Source: Streptomyces aureus
GTDB lineage: Bacteria; Actinomycetota; Actinomycetes; Streptomycetales; Streptomycetaceae
Assembly (NCBI RefSeq): GCF_000725495.1
Contig: NZ_JNZD01000009.1
Coordinates: 62,001-126,000 of the forward strand
Reading direction: 5' to 3'
DNA length: 64,000 bases
Of this stretch, positions 47,116 to 56,225 are shown piece by piece. Positions within the stretch are counted from its first letter, which is position 1, and every line of letters begins with the position of its first letter. The position numbers were made by a program, and so were the translations under genes. The notes below the pieces were generated by a model. That model saw only the letters and a program-made list of their open reading frames with translations. It was not told the origin of the DNA and searched no databases.

Positions 47116-47395
47116 ATGGACTGAGAAACTGAACAAGCCTCCGTCTTCCCCGCACAGGAAGACGGACCGAGGAACCGGCGCTCTCTGCCCTGACTGCTCC
47201 GGCTCCTCTCTTCGGCCGACCGGGACCGCACACCCCACGGCCGATGTTGCTCCGGGCTGCGGTGCCGGGAGGGTTGAGGGTCCCTCTCAGGCGCCGCGGC
47301 CCGCGGGTGTTTCCGGGGCCGCCACAGCGCCCCCGGGGCCCCGTGCGCGCGGCCGATTTCGGGACCTGTCGGATCCTCCGGGTACGCTCGCACAC

Positions 47396-48871
47396 GTGCC
47401 CTCCATGAACGACCTCGTACACCAGCACACAGCCCTCGACGACTCCGATCTCGAGTGGCTCCATCTGCTGGTCTCGGAGTGGCAGCTGCTCTCCGACCTC
47501 TCCTTCGCCGACCTCGTCCTGTGGGTCCCGACCCGGGACGGCACCCGCTACGTCTCGGTCGCCCAGATGCGCCCCAACACCGGGCCCACCTCGTACCAGG
47601 ACGACATGGTCGGCCATCTGGTCCCGCGCGGCCGCCGCCCCCTGCTGGACGCCGCGCTCGACGAGGGCCGGATCGTGCGCGAGGGCGACCCCGAATGGCG
47701 CGAGGAGGTGCCGGTCCGGGTCGAGTCGATCCCCGTCCGGCGCGAGGGCCGCGTCCTCGGTGTCATCGCGCGCAACACCAACCTGCTCACGGTGCGCACC
47801 CCGAGCCGCCTCGAACTGACCTATCTGCAGAGTGCCTCCGACCTCGCCCAGATGATCGCGGCGGGCACCTTCCCGTTCCCCGACCAGCAGGTCGACATGG
47901 ACGCCTCGCCGCGCGTGGGCGACGGACTGATCCGCCTGGACGCGGACGGCATCGTCCAGTACGCCTCCCCGAACGCGCTCTCCGCGTACCACCGCATCGG
48001 TCTGGCCTCCGACCTGGTGGGACACAACCTCGGTACGACGACCGCCGAACTCGCCCCGTCCCGGGGCCCGGTGGACGAGGCGCTGTCGAAGGTCGCCAGC
48101 GGCTGGGCCCCCCGTGAGTTCGAGATCGAGAGCGCCGACGGCGTGATCCAGCTCCGGGCGATCCCGCTCAAGCCCAAGGGCACCCGCGTCGGTTCCCTGG
48201 TCCTGCTCCGGGACGTCACCGAACTGCGGCGCCGCGAGCGCGAGTTGATCACCAAGGACGCCACCATCCGGGAGATCCACCACCGGGTGAAGAACAACCT
48301 CCAGACGGTGGCGGCCCTGCTGCGGCTACAGGCCCGGCGCATCGAGTCGGACCGGGGCCGCGAGGCCCTGGAGGAGGCCGTGCGCCGGGTCGGCTCGATC
48401 GCGATCGTGCACGAGACGCTTTCCCAGAACCTGGACGAGCGGGTGGAGTTCGACGAGATCGCCGACCGGGTGCTCGCCATGGTCGCCGAGATCTCACCCG
48501 GCAAGGTCACCGGCCGGCGCACCGGCCGCTTCGGCATCCTGGACGCCGAGGTCGCGACCCCGCTGTCCATGGTGCTCACCGAGGTCCTGCAGAACGCGCT
48601 GGAGCACGGCTTCCGCGAGGGCGACCGGGGGACCGTCGAGGTCTCCGCGGTGCGCGGCGGCACCTCCAAGGACGCCCGGCTGCTGGTCACGGTGCAGGAC
48701 GACGGGGTCGGGCTGCCCGAGGGCTTCGACCCGCACCGCTCGGGCAACCTCGGCCTGCAGATCGTACGGACGCTGGTGGAGGGCGAGTTGGGCGGCACCT
48801 TCGACATGGTCGCCGCCCCCGAGCGCGGCACCCAGGTGCTCCTCGACATCCCGGTGGTCGTGCCCAAGTAG
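47396..48871 (+). CDS. PdtaS-like sensor histidine kinase
   Basis: 491 residues. Layout: GAF-like domain (about 10-155), PAS domain (about 165-275), HisKA_2 phosphoacceptor with H296 in EIHHRVKNNLQT, and HATPase (about 380-490) with NALEHGF and DDGVGLPEGFD. This is the family of M. tuberculosis PdtaS, which signals to an ANTAR-domain RNA-binding regulator; the partner gene is not in the window. It has no membrane segment. TACGCT lies 7 bases before the GTG at 47396, so a leaderless message is likely; an ATG at 47405 is the alternative start. In M. tuberculosis pdtaS is next to whiB1, as this gene is next to wblE. Confidence 0.9.
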   Translation: MPSMNDLVHQHTALDDSDLEWLHLLVSEWQLLSDLSFADLVLWVPTRDGTRYVSVAQMRPNTGPTSYQDDMVGHLVPRGRRPLLDAALDEGRIVREGDPEWREEVPVRVESIPVRREGRVLGVIARNTNLLTVRTPSRLELTYLQSASDLAQMIAAGTFPFPDQQVDMDASPRVGDGLIRLDADGIVQYASPNALSAYHRIGLASDLVGHNLGTTTAELAPSRGPVDEALSKVASGWAPREFEIESADGVIQLRAIPLKPKGTRVGSLVLLRDVTELRRRERELITKDATIREIHHRVKNNLQTVAALLRLQARRIESDRGREALEEAVRRVGSIAIVHETLSQNLDERVEFDEIADRVLAMVAEISPGKVTGRRTGRFGILDAEVATPLSMVLTEVLQNALEHGFREGDRGTVEVSAVRGGTSKDARLLVTVQDDGVGLPEGFDPHRSGNLGLQIVRTLVEGELGGTFDMVAAPERGTQVLLDIPVVVPK

Positions 48872-48982
48872 CCGGCCCGCGCCCCGGCCGGTCCGGGGCG
48901 CATCCGGGCCCACGGCCGGGGAGCCGGCACCGCCCGGACGGACATCACTCAGCGTGACCGATTCCGGACGCGAACAGCAATG

Positions 48983-49011
48983 AGCCCCGGATCACCAGGT
49001 GGTCCGGGGCT
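48983..49011. terminator. bidirectional terminator between the sensor kinase and wblE
   Basis: AGCCCCGGA and TCCGGGGCT arms, with further CACC/GGTG pairing, form a hairpin between the convergent genes. Confidence 0.75.
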
Positions 49012-49121
49012 GAAAGCTCGTTGCATCAAGCGCATCGGGGTACTGCGCGCTGCGGCTCGGGGGCGGGAGTTGCGTACTCGCTGTACGCGCCGCCAAGCTC
49101 AGGCTCGTGCGGGGTGGAACG

Positions 49122-49379
49122 TCAGGCGGTGGCCTGACGAGCTCGGTTGCGGGCGGCACGGCGCTTCATCGCGCGGCGCTCGTCCTCGCTGAGGCCACCC
49201 CAGACGCCGGAGTCCTGGCCGGACTCGAGCGCCCACTGCAGGCACTGCTCCATGACGGGGCAGCGGCGGCAGACGGCCTTGGCTTCCTCGATCTGCAGCA
49301 GCGCAGGACCGGTGTTGCCGATGGGGAAGAAGAGCTCGGGGTCTTCCTCGCGGCAAACGGCGTTGTGACGCCAGTCCAT
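49122..49379 (-). CDS. wblE: WhiB-like iron-sulfur transcription factor WblE
   Basis: 85 residues, ortholog of M. tuberculosis WhiB1. The four cluster cysteines are C9, C37, C40 and C46 (VCRRCPVMEQC), followed by the turn GVWGGL and a basic C-terminal tail (RRAMKRRAARNRARQ) for DNA contact. WhiB1 works with the principal sigma factor and its cluster reacts with nitric oxide. GGAGAGG lies before the ATG. A CRP-type palindrome is 45 bases upstream. The 319-base spacer to the lipid-kinase gene holds no other gene. Confidence 0.94.
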   Translation of the reverse strand: MDWRHNAVCREEDPELFFPIGNTGPALLQIEEAKAVCRRCPVMEQCLQWALESGQDSGVWGGLSEDERRAMKRRAARNRARQATA

Positions 49380-49423
49380 GGCTGCTACCTCTCCTTGGTA
49401 TTACATGCACGTTGCTTGTGAAT

Positions 49424-49437
49424 GTGAACGCTTTCAC
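49424..49437. promoter_or_regulatory. CRP-type palindrome upstream of wblE
   Basis: GTGAACGCTTTCAC fits GTGA-N6-TCAC exactly. It lies 45-58 bases upstream of the wblE start, overlapping the probable -35 region (a TAATAC -10 candidate is at 49398-49403 on the minus strand). Confidence 0.7.
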
Positions 49438-49698
49438 GAATCCCTCAACAAGTGAAGGGCCGACAACCAGACGGACTGGTGTGGTCCTGTGAATTGAGGA
49501 GGGGTTCCGGTGCTCTGTGGGGCCGATGTTTGCGGGCCGTCCCGAGCGCCACCTAGAGACTCGCAAACCTCAGCGGCGGATACAACCCCTTCCGGAAAGT
49601 TTTTTTTGATTCCTCGGTGTCGGCTGAGTCACAGCCGTACTTCCATGGGGTGGACCGTGGCCTAAACGTTCGAGTGAAAGGAGTTTGGCCTCTTCCAC

Positions 49699-50667
49699 TC
49701 ACACAATCACACGCAGTGCACGGCGTACGCCTGTGAACGTCACGCTCGTGCGCAGTCCCAGATGGTCGCCGTCCATCTGAAGGGGGAGCGGCACCTTCGA
49801 ATGCAAGGTGAAGTCGGTCAGGTCGTGCAGAGTGACAGCGTGCTTGCCGCGGGGGCCCCGCTCGGGGGACGAAGTGAGCAACTGCGTGGCATACCGGGCG
49901 ACGGCGGGCGTCGACATGCGGCTGAGTGCCAGTACGTCGAGTCCGGTATCGAACGAGGCCTTAGGCGTCGCGTACACCGGACGATTGCCGAGAAACGTCC
50001 ACGGCGAGGTGTTGCAGATGATGGACAGCACCAGATCGCTCACCGGGTCGGCGCCGGGGCGCTCCAGGGTGATCATTCCGCGCCGGCGGTGCGGATCGTC
50101 CAGAAACTGCCGCAGCACTTGGCGCAGATACAGCGCGTGCGTGGAGCGCCGGCCGAGTTCGCGCTGCTGTTCGACCCGTCCCACGACGCCCGCGTCGAAG
50201 CCGAGACCGGCGCAGAAGGTGAACCAGCGGGCGGGGACGGACTCGTCCTCGGTGCCGGGGGTTCCCGCGGCGAGACCGAGGCCGACGGTGCGCTCGCGCT
50301 CCTCGCGCAGCGCGTCCAGCAGGGCGCCGGTCGCCTCCACGGCGTCGTTCGGCAGGCCCAGGGCGCGGGCGAAGACGTTCGTCGAGCCGCCGGGCACCAC
50401 GGCCAGGCCCGGGAGGCGCTCGGGGTCGGGGCCCCGGTGCAGCAGACCGTTCACGACCTCGTTGACCGTGCCGTCGCCGCCGAGGGCCACGACCAGGTCT
50501 ATGTCGTCACTGTCGGCGGCCCCCCTGCCGAGGTCCCGGGCGTGCCCGCGGTACTCGGTCGTGACCACTTCCAGTTTCATCTCACTGGCCAGCGCGTGGA
50601 TCAGCACGTCACGCGTACGCGCACTCGTGGTGGTTGCCGCCGGATTGACCACGAGAAGTGCACGCAT
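49699..50667 (-). CDS. diacylglycerol/lipid kinase (DagK family)
   Basis: 322 residues from the ATG at 50667 (MRALLVVNPAA). The DAG-kinase catalytic motif GGDGTVNEVVNGLL is near residue 65, followed by VVPGGSTNVFARALGL and the C-terminal lobe ending FTLHSKVPLPLQMDGDHLG. It phosphorylates a lipid such as diacylglycerol; the exact substrate is not fixed by sequence. TACGCT lies 7 bases before the ATG, indicating a leaderless transcript. Confidence 0.9.
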   Translation of the reverse strand: MRALLVVNPAATTTSARTRDVLIHALASEMKLEVVTTEYRGHARDLGRGAADSDDIDLVVALGGDGTVNEVVNGLLHRGPDPERLPGLAVVPGGSTNVFARALGLPNDAVEATGALLDALREERERTVGLGLAAGTPGTEDESVPARWFTFCAGLGFDAGVVGRVEQQRELGRRSTHALYLRQVLRQFLDDPHRRRGMITLERPGADPVSDLVLSIICNTSPWTFLGNRPVYATPKASFDTGLDVLALSRMSTPAVARYATQLLTSSPERGPRGKHAVTLHDLTDFTLHSKVPLPLQMDGDHLGLRTSVTFTGVRRALRVIV

Positions 50668-50837
50668 GCGATGCAGCGTACCTACTGGGTGGTACTCGTC
50701 CCAGACCGAGGTAGGGATCAAGTAAGAGTTCGCAGGTGGCGCGGGTGTGAGGAATCCGACGTCCCCGAAGCCCGGAGCCGTGCGGTTCCCGGGCACGGGC
50801 ACTTCGGGCGCCCGGAGCCGGCGGCTACTCTTCGAGG

Positions 50838-51299
50838 GTGAGCCGTGAGCAGAATCCCACTTCCGACGCCCCCCGCCCCGCCCCCCGTCCCGGCCGGCTG
50901 ACCGCCGCCGCGGCGCTGGCCGCGCTGGAGGGGACCGCCCTCGTGGCGGGCGGCGTCTGCGTCCTGGTCCTCGGACTCACCGGCGACCCCGACAGCAGGA
51001 CGCAGGCCGTCACCGGCGGCGTCACGCTGATCGCGCTCGCGCTGCTCCCGCTGCTCGCCGCGCGCGGACTGCTGCAGCGCCGCTCCTGGAGCCGGGGCCC
51101 CGCCCTCATCACCCAGATCGTGGCGCTGCCCGTGGCCTACACCCTGCTCCAGGCCGACAGCGTCGCCATCCCCGCCGGGATCGCCCTCGCGGCCGTCGCG
51201 CTGACGGCCCTCGTGCTGCTCGTGCACCCGGAGACGACACGGGCCCTCGGAATCCGAGGGCCCGGCGGCGACGTGCAGGACGCACCGAACGAGAAGTAG
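50838..51299 (+). CDS. small integral membrane protein of unknown function
   Basis: 153 residues from a GTG, with four predicted transmembrane helices between residues 20 and 135 and charged ends. The loop LLQRRSWSRGPALITQIVALPVAY is the most family-like part. I recognise it only as a conserved Streptomyces protein next to sigH. TACTCT lies 6 bases before the GTG, so transcription may begin at the start codon. It is convergent with sigH. Confidence 0.75.
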   Translation: MSREQNPTSDAPRPAPRPGRLTAAAALAALEGTALVAGGVCVLVLGLTGDPDSRTQAVTGGVTLIALALLPLLAARGLLQRRSWSRGPALITQIVALPVAYTLLQADSVAIPAGIALAAVALTALVLLVHPETTRALGIRGPGGDVQDAPNEK

Positions 51300-51325
51300 G
51301 CGGGACCTCGGGAAGGCCCCCGGGC

Positions 51326-52519
51326 TCACTCCTCGACGAGGAGCTTCTCCCGCAGCTGGGCCAGGGTGCGGGCCAGCAGGCGCGAGACGTGCATCTGGGA
51401 GATGCCGACCTCCTGCGCGATCTGCGACTGCGTCATGTTGCCGAAGAAGCGAAGGAGCAGGATCCGCTTCTCCCGCGGCGGCAGGTCCTCAAGGAGAGGC
51501 TTGAGCGACTCGCGGTACTCGACGCCCTCCAGCGCCTCGTCCTCGGCGCCCAGGGTGTCCGCGACCGCGGGGGACTCGTCGTCCGTGTCCGGGACGTCCA
51601 GGGACAGCGTGGAGTACGCGTTGGCGGACTCCAGGCCCTCCAGGACCTCCTCCTCCGAGATGGCCAGCTTCTCGGCCAGCTCGTGGACCGTCGGGGAACG
51701 GCCGTGCAGCTGGGAGAGCTCCGCGGTCGCCGTGGTCAGCGCGAGGCGCAGCTCCTGGAGCCGGCGCGGGACGCGCACCGCCCAGCCCTTGTCACGGAAG
51801 TGCCGCTTGATCTCGCCGACCACCGTCGGGGTCGCGTAGGTCGAGAACTCGACCCCGCGCTCCGGGTCGAACCGGTCGACGGACTTGATCAGCCCGATCG
51901 TCGCGACCTGGGTCAGGTCGTCCAGCGGCTCACCGCGGTTGCGGAAGCGGCGGGCCAGGTGCTCGACGAGCGGCAGGTGCATTCGGACGAGCTGGTTGCG
52001 CAGCTCCGCGTACTCGGTGCTGCCGTCCTGCAGCTTGCGCAGCTCGACGAACATCGCCCGCGCCCCGCTGCGGTCCTGCGGGTCGTGCTGGACGTGCCGC
52101 TCGGCCGGCTCGTGCTGCGCGGCCCGCACCTCCTGCTCGGCGTTTCGCTCGGCCGGCTCGTGCTGCGCGCCCCGCACCTCCTCGGCGTTTCGCTCGTGCT
52201 GCGCGCCCTGCACGTTCTGCTCCGCGTTTCGCTCGTGCTCGCTCATAGTCCCGCCCGTCACCATTTCCCGAGCTCGAGGCTCTTCCCCCGTGTCCTCGGC
52301 CGCGCTCGAACCGGGGGGACCTCCCCGGACGGGGAAGGCTCCCGGCTGCGCCGCTGCCACCGAGGAGACGCCGATCTCCGGATGCGGCCGGGCCTGTTCG
52401 GGGATGCCGTCGACGCCCTCCGCCGTGTGCCGCGGCCCGTCCGGACCGTCGGCGCGCTCCGCGGGAGGCTCCCGTGTGCCGCGCTCTTCGTCCCGCACCG
52501 GCCCGTCCCCGTTCCTCAC
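51326..52519 (-). CDS. sigH: stress-response sigma factor SigH (SigB/F type) with repeat N-terminus
   Basis: 397 residues from a GTG that overlaps the stop of the anti-sigma gene (GTGA). Sigma region 2 begins near residue 210 (LVEHLARRFRNRGEPLDDLTQVATIGLIKSV) and region 4 ends the protein (NMTQSQIAQEVGISQMHVSRLLARTL). The first 190 residues are a long Glu/Ala/Arg-rich extension not found in short SigB homologs; from residue 92 it contains four variants of a QHE-RNAE repeat. An ATG at 52246 (MSEHERN) can start a shorter form. In S. coelicolor SigH is known to exist as several isoforms made by alternative starts and proteolysis. Confidence 0.92.
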   Translation of the reverse strand: MRNGDGPVRDEERGTREPPAERADGPDGPRHTAEGVDGIPEQARPHPEIGVSSVAAAQPGAFPVRGGPPGSSAAEDTGEEPRAREMVTGGTMSEHERNAEQNVQGAQHERNAEEVRGAQHEPAERNAEQEVRAAQHEPAERHVQHDPQDRSGARAMFVELRKLQDGSTEYAELRNQLVRMHLPLVEHLARRFRNRGEPLDDLTQVATIGLIKSVDRFDPERGVEFSTYATPTVVGEIKRHFRDKGWAVRVPRRLQELRLALTTATAELSQLHGRSPTVHELAEKLAISEEEVLEGLESANAYSTLSLDVPDTDDESPAVADTLGAEDEALEGVEYRESLKPLLEDLPPREKRILLLRFFGNMTQSQIAQEVGISQMHVSRLLARTLAQLREKLLVEE

Positions 52520-52929
52520 GCCGGCCCGGGTCCCGCGCCGCGTTGTTTGTAGAGGCTGATCGACACGGTCCTGTCCTCGGCCACGGTGGAGTCGACCTTG
52601 CCCGCGAGAGCGGACAGGACGGTCCACGCGAAGGTGTCACGTGACGGAGCGTGACCGTCGGTGGTCGGGGCCGAGACCGTGACCTCGAGAGAGTCGTCGA
52701 TCAGCCGGAAGACACAGCTGAGCACCGAACCGGGGACGGCCTGCTGCAGCAGGATCGCGCAGGCCTCGTCCACCGCGATGCGCAGGTCCTCGATCTCGTC
52801 GAGGGTGAAGTCCAAACGGGCCGCCAGCCCGGCCGTGGCCGTGCGCAGTACCGACAGGTAGGCACCCGCGGCCGGCAGCCGGACTTCCACGAAGTCCTTC
52901 GTCGCGGGCTCGCCTGCGATCTGGGACAC
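52516..52929 (-). CDS. prsH: RsbW-type anti-sigma factor of SigH (UshX/PrsH)
   Basis: 137 residues from the GTG at 52929, which has GGAGGTGAGG upstream; the ATG at 52941 lacks a ribosome site. It is a single HATPase kinase domain of RsbW type (IEDLRIAVDEACAILLQQ holds the N-box region). It should hold SigH inactive and release it through an anti-anti-sigma factor (BldG in S. coelicolor). Its stop overlaps the sigH start by 4 bases. A palindrome AGCTCG-TT-CGAGCT lies at 52951-52964 in its leader. Confidence 0.9.
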   Translation of the reverse strand: MSQIAGEPATKDFVEVRLPAAGAYLSVLRTATAGLAARLDFTLDEIEDLRIAVDEACAILLQQAVPGSVLSCVFRLIDDSLEVTVSAPTTDGHAPSRDTFAWTVLSALAGKVDSTVAEDRTVSISLYKQRGAGPGPA

Positions 52930-53213
52930 CCTCACCTCCATGGTGGTACAAGCTCGTTCGAGCTCTTTCGGGGGCCGAGGGTCGCCCCCCGGGGTAACGC
53001 GCTACGTCGTTCTGCGGTGACGCTACCGCGCTCCCGACTTTCCTGTCCTGGGGACCCCGCCCCTTGCTGTCACTCATAGTAAGCCCATGAGTACGGACAG
53101 TGGCTAGAGGTCTGCGGCCCCAAATAGGAAGAGCGCGCGCCGGGTTGACGTACCCAGACGTCAGAGGGTCGAACCGTCCGGATCGTGGGTCACCCGCGGA
53201 CGCGATCCACGGC

Positions 53214-53474
53214 TCAGACGAGGACGTGGTCCACGAAACACCAGCGCCAGCTCTCCCCCTGCTCGAACGTGCGCATGATCGGATGTCCGGTGTCGTCGTG
53301 GTGGGCCGAGGCGTGCCGCAGCGGTGAGGAGTCGCAACAGGCGAGATGCCCGCACTCCAGACACAGCCGGAGCTGCACCGGGTGGGTACCGGCGGCCACG
53401 CACTCCAGGCAGGTCTCGCTCCCGGGGGCGGGTTCGGGCTGCGGCAGCGCGTCGGCGTGCGTGCACTGTTTCAT
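53214..53474 (-). CDS. UBP-type zinc-finger protein
   Basis: 86 residues. Zinc ligands are spread through the protein as in ZnF-UBP domains: C4-H6, CLEC, CLECGHLACC, HASAHHDDTGH. Bacterial stand-alone versions have no known role; the eukaryotic fold binds ubiquitin C-termini, which does not apply here. TAACCT lies 7 bases before the ATG, so a leaderless transcript is likely. It is divergent from the antiporter gene. Confidence 0.85.
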   Translation of the reverse strand: MKQCTHADALPQPEPAPGSETCLECVAAGTHPVQLRLCLECGHLACCDSSPLRHASAHHDDTGHPIMRTFEQGESWRWCFVDHVLV

Positions 53475-53536
53475 GATTGCCAGGTTACGTCGGGCGTGCG
53501 GGATGCCGCGCGGAAAAAGAGGGCGGGCGGAAGTCG

Positions 53537-55132
53537 ATGGATGTGTTGCCACTGCTGTTGCTGGTCGCGGGGAGCGCGGCGGTCGCCGGGGCCGCCCGCC
53601 GCACCCCCGTCCCGGCGCCGCTGCTGATCGTCGCCGTGGCGCTGCTGGTCTCGTACCTGCCCGGGGTGCCCGCGTACGAACTCGACCCCGAGGTCGTGCT
53701 CCCGCTGGTGCTGCCCCCGCTGCTGTACACGGCCGCCACGGACAGCTCCTACCTCGACCTGAGGGCCCAGCTGCGGCCCGTGGCGCTGCTGTCGGTCGGC
53801 TACGTGCTCTTCGCGACCCTGGCGGTCGGCTGGGCCGCCTATCTGCTGGTGCCGGGCCTGCCGCTGCCCGCGGCCCTCGTCCTCGGCGCCGTGGTCGCGC
53901 CGCCGGACGCGGTGGCCGCGACCGCCGTGGCCCGCCGGGTCGGGCTGCCGTCACGGATCACCACGATCCTCCAGGGCGAGTCCCTGGTGAACGACGCGAC
54001 CGCGATCACCGCCTACAAGGTCGCCCTCGCCGCGGCGGTCGGCGAGGGCGCGACCTGGGCCGGCGGCATCGGGGAGTTCCTGCTCGCCGCGGTCGGCGGG
54101 GTGGCCGTCGGACTCGTGCTGATGATCCCCATCCACTGGCTGCGCACCCACATGAACGAGGCGCTCCTGCAGAACACCCTCTCCCTGCTGATCCCGTTCG
54201 TCGCCTACGGGATCGCCGAGCAGCTCGGCGCCTCCGGGGTGCTCGCGGTGGTCGTCGTCGCGCTCTACCTCGGGCACCGCTCCTGGGAGGTGGACTTCGC
54301 GACCCGGCTCCAGGAGGAGGCGGTGTGGAAGATGGTCGCCTTCGTCCTGGAGTCCGCGGTGTTCGCGCTGATCGGACTCCAGCTGCCGGTCGTCCTCAAG
54401 GGCCTCGGCGCCTACGAGGGCACCAGCGCCGCCTGGTACGCCGTCGCCCTCTTCCTCGTGGTCGTCCTCACCCGCTTCGTGTGGGTGTACCCCGCCACCT
54501 TCCTGCCGCGCCTGGTGTCGGCGCGCATCCGCGAGCGCGAGGAGAACCCCACCTGGAAGGGGCCGTTCGTCATCGGCTGGGCCGGCATGCGCGGCGTCGT
54601 CTCCCTCGCCATCGCCTTCTCCATCCCGCTCACCGTGCACGGCGGCGGCGCCTTCCCCGACCGGAACCTGATCCTCTTCCTGACCTTCACCACCGTCATC
54701 GGCACCCTCGTCGTCCAGGGGCTGACCCTGCCCCCGCTCATCCGGCTGCTGAAACTGCCCGGACGCGACACCCAGGCCGAGACCCTCGCCGAGGCCAACG
54801 CCCAGGCGCAGGCCTCCCGCGCCGCCGAGGAGCGCCTCGACGCACTCCTCGCCGACGAGCGCAACGAACTGCCGCCGCCGCTCGCCGAGCGGCTGCGCAC
54901 GGTCATGGAGCGGCGCCGCAACGCCGTCTGGGAGCGGCTCGGCGCGGTCAACCCGGTCACCGGGGAGACCGCCGACGACACCTACCGCCGGCTGTCCCGC
55001 GAGATGATCAGCACCGAGCGCGACGTCTTCGTCAGGCTGCGCGACCACCGCTACATCGACGACGAGATGCTGCGCACGCTGCTGCGGCGGCTGGACCTGG
55101 AGGAGGCGGCGGCCTACCGGGAGGCGGCCTGA
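53537..55132 (+). CDS. CPA1-family Na+/H+ antiporter
   Basis: 531 residues with 12-13 transmembrane helices (residues 1-425) and a cytoplasmic helical tail of about 100 residues. The ion-site motif is ESLVNDATAITAY (ND pair near residue 155), with DAVAATAVARR before it and WAGMRGVVSLAIAF (the conserved Arg helix) near 350. It exchanges Na+ or K+ for protons. The last 19 bases overlap the end of the convergent PLP-enzyme gene. Confidence 0.9.
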   Translation: MDVLPLLLLVAGSAAVAGAARRTPVPAPLLIVAVALLVSYLPGVPAYELDPEVVLPLVLPPLLYTAATDSSYLDLRAQLRPVALLSVGYVLFATLAVGWAAYLLVPGLPLPAALVLGAVVAPPDAVAATAVARRVGLPSRITTILQGESLVNDATAITAYKVALAAAVGEGATWAGGIGEFLLAAVGGVAVGLVLMIPIHWLRTHMNEALLQNTLSLLIPFVAYGIAEQLGASGVLAVVVVALYLGHRSWEVDFATRLQEEAVWKMVAFVLESAVFALIGLQLPVVLKGLGAYEGTSAAWYAVALFLVVVLTRFVWVYPATFLPRLVSARIREREENPTWKGPFVIGWAGMRGVVSLAIAFSIPLTVHGGGAFPDRNLILFLTFTTVIGTLVVQGLTLPPLIRLLKLPGRDTQAETLAEANAQAQASRAAEERLDALLADERNELPPPLAERLRTVMERRRNAVWERLGAVNPVTGETADDTYRRLSREMISTERDVFVRLRDHRYIDDEMLRTLLRRLDLEEAAAYREAA

Positions 55133-56157
55133 GGCCCGTCTCCCACGGAGGGGAACGGCGCTCCGGTGATCACCGCCGCCACCGTCGTGCCGCGCGGGAA
55201 GGCCCCCTCCCCGGCGAGGGCGACAAGTCCGTAGAGCATCTTGGCGACATAGAGACGTTCGACCGGCAGCCCGTGCCGCTGCTCGAAGTCCTCGGCGAAG
55301 GCGTCGAGTTCGGGCGTGGTGCGGGCGTAGCCGCCGAAGTGGAAGCGGTCGTCGAGGGACCAGGTCCCGCGCCGGGCGCCGAACGCGGCCCGCTGGAGTG
55401 CGGTCGTGTCGGCCTCCAGGAAGCCACCGCGCACGACCGGGATCCCCAGGGTCCGCCGGCCCGGGCCGAGCCCCGCGGCCAGGCCGGCGAGGGTGCCGCC
55501 GGTGCCGCAGGCGACGGCGGCCACGTCGACGCCACCTGCCTCCCGCAGCTCCTCGCCGAGCGCGAGGCAGCCCCGGACGGCGAGGGCGTTGCTGCCGCCC
55601 TCGGGCACCACGTACGCGTCCTCGGTGCCCGTCGCGCGCAGGATCCCGGCCAGGGTGCCGGGGTCCGTCTTGTGCCGGTAGGTCGATCTGTCGACGAAAT
55701 GGAGCCGCATGCCGTCGGCGGCGCAGCGGGCCAGCGAGGGGTTGAGGGGGCGGCCCGCCAGTTCGTGGCCGCGGACCACGCCCAGGGTGGGCAGGCCCAG
55801 CAGCCGGCCCGCGGCGGCGGTGGCGCGCAGGTGGTTCGAGTAGGCGCCGCCGAAGGTGACCAAGGTGCGGCCCGCCGCCGCCTCCAGGTTCGGCGTGAGC
55901 TTGCGCCACTTGTTGCCGATCAGCTCCGGGTGGATCAGATCGTCCCGCTTCAGCGCGAGCCGCACCCCGTACCGCTCGAACCGCTCGTCCACGACGTCCC
56001 CGAGGGGTGAGGGGAGCCGCGGGGGCGGGCCGGGGGAACCGGGGTCCGGGGCGCCGGGCACCCGCGGGCCCCGGGAGCCGGTCGGCGTGCGCGTGCCGAC
56101 GGCCCGGTCACCGGCGTCGTCCGGGACGGCGGGGTCCGGGGTGTCGGGGCTGGTCAC
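55114..56157 (-). CDS. PLP-dependent ACC deaminase/D-cysteine desulfhydrase-family protein
   Basis: 347 residues with GTG start at 56157 (uncertain; a GTG at 56175 and downstream starts are possible). The first 45 residues are Pro/Gly/Arg-rich and not family-like. The PLP lysine is in IGNKWRKL; other blocks are TFGGAYSNHLRATAAAG, PEGGSNALAVRGC and AVACGTGGTLAGLAAGL (the phosphate-binding loop). Members deaminate 1-aminocyclopropane-1-carboxylate or cleave D-cysteine; sequence alone does not decide. Convergent overlap with the antiporter is 19 bases. Confidence 0.85.
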   Translation of the reverse strand: MTSPDTPDPAVPDDAGDRAVGTRTPTGSRGPRVPGAPDPGSPGPPPRLPSPLGDVVDERFERYGVRLALKRDDLIHPELIGNKWRKLTPNLEAAAGRTLVTFGGAYSNHLRATAAAGRLLGLPTLGVVRGHELAGRPLNPSLARCAADGMRLHFVDRSTYRHKTDPGTLAGILRATGTEDAYVVPEGGSNALAVRGCLALGEELREAGGVDVAAVACGTGGTLAGLAAGLGPGRRTLGIPVVRGGFLEADTTALQRAAFGARRGTWSLDDRFHFGGYARTTPELDAFAEDFEQRHGLPVERLYVAKMLYGLVALAGEGAFPRGTTVAAVITGAPFPSVGDGPQAASR

Positions 56158-56225
56158 GGACTCATTGTCGGACACATGTCCGGGGGGTGCCGGACGTGGG
56201 GGCCGTCGGCCCGGCCGCCGTCCGC

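Noticed and set aside
47360..47388. SigB/SigH-type promoter (GGGTAC) before the sensor kinase
   Set aside because: No GNNTN element was found 14-16 bases upstream; the site is better explained as a TACGCT -10 of a leaderless transcript.
49592..49612. T8 tract after TTCCGGAA upstream of wblE
   Set aside because: The palindrome has no loop and cannot form a terminator hairpin; it is noted only as unusual in this GC-rich DNA.
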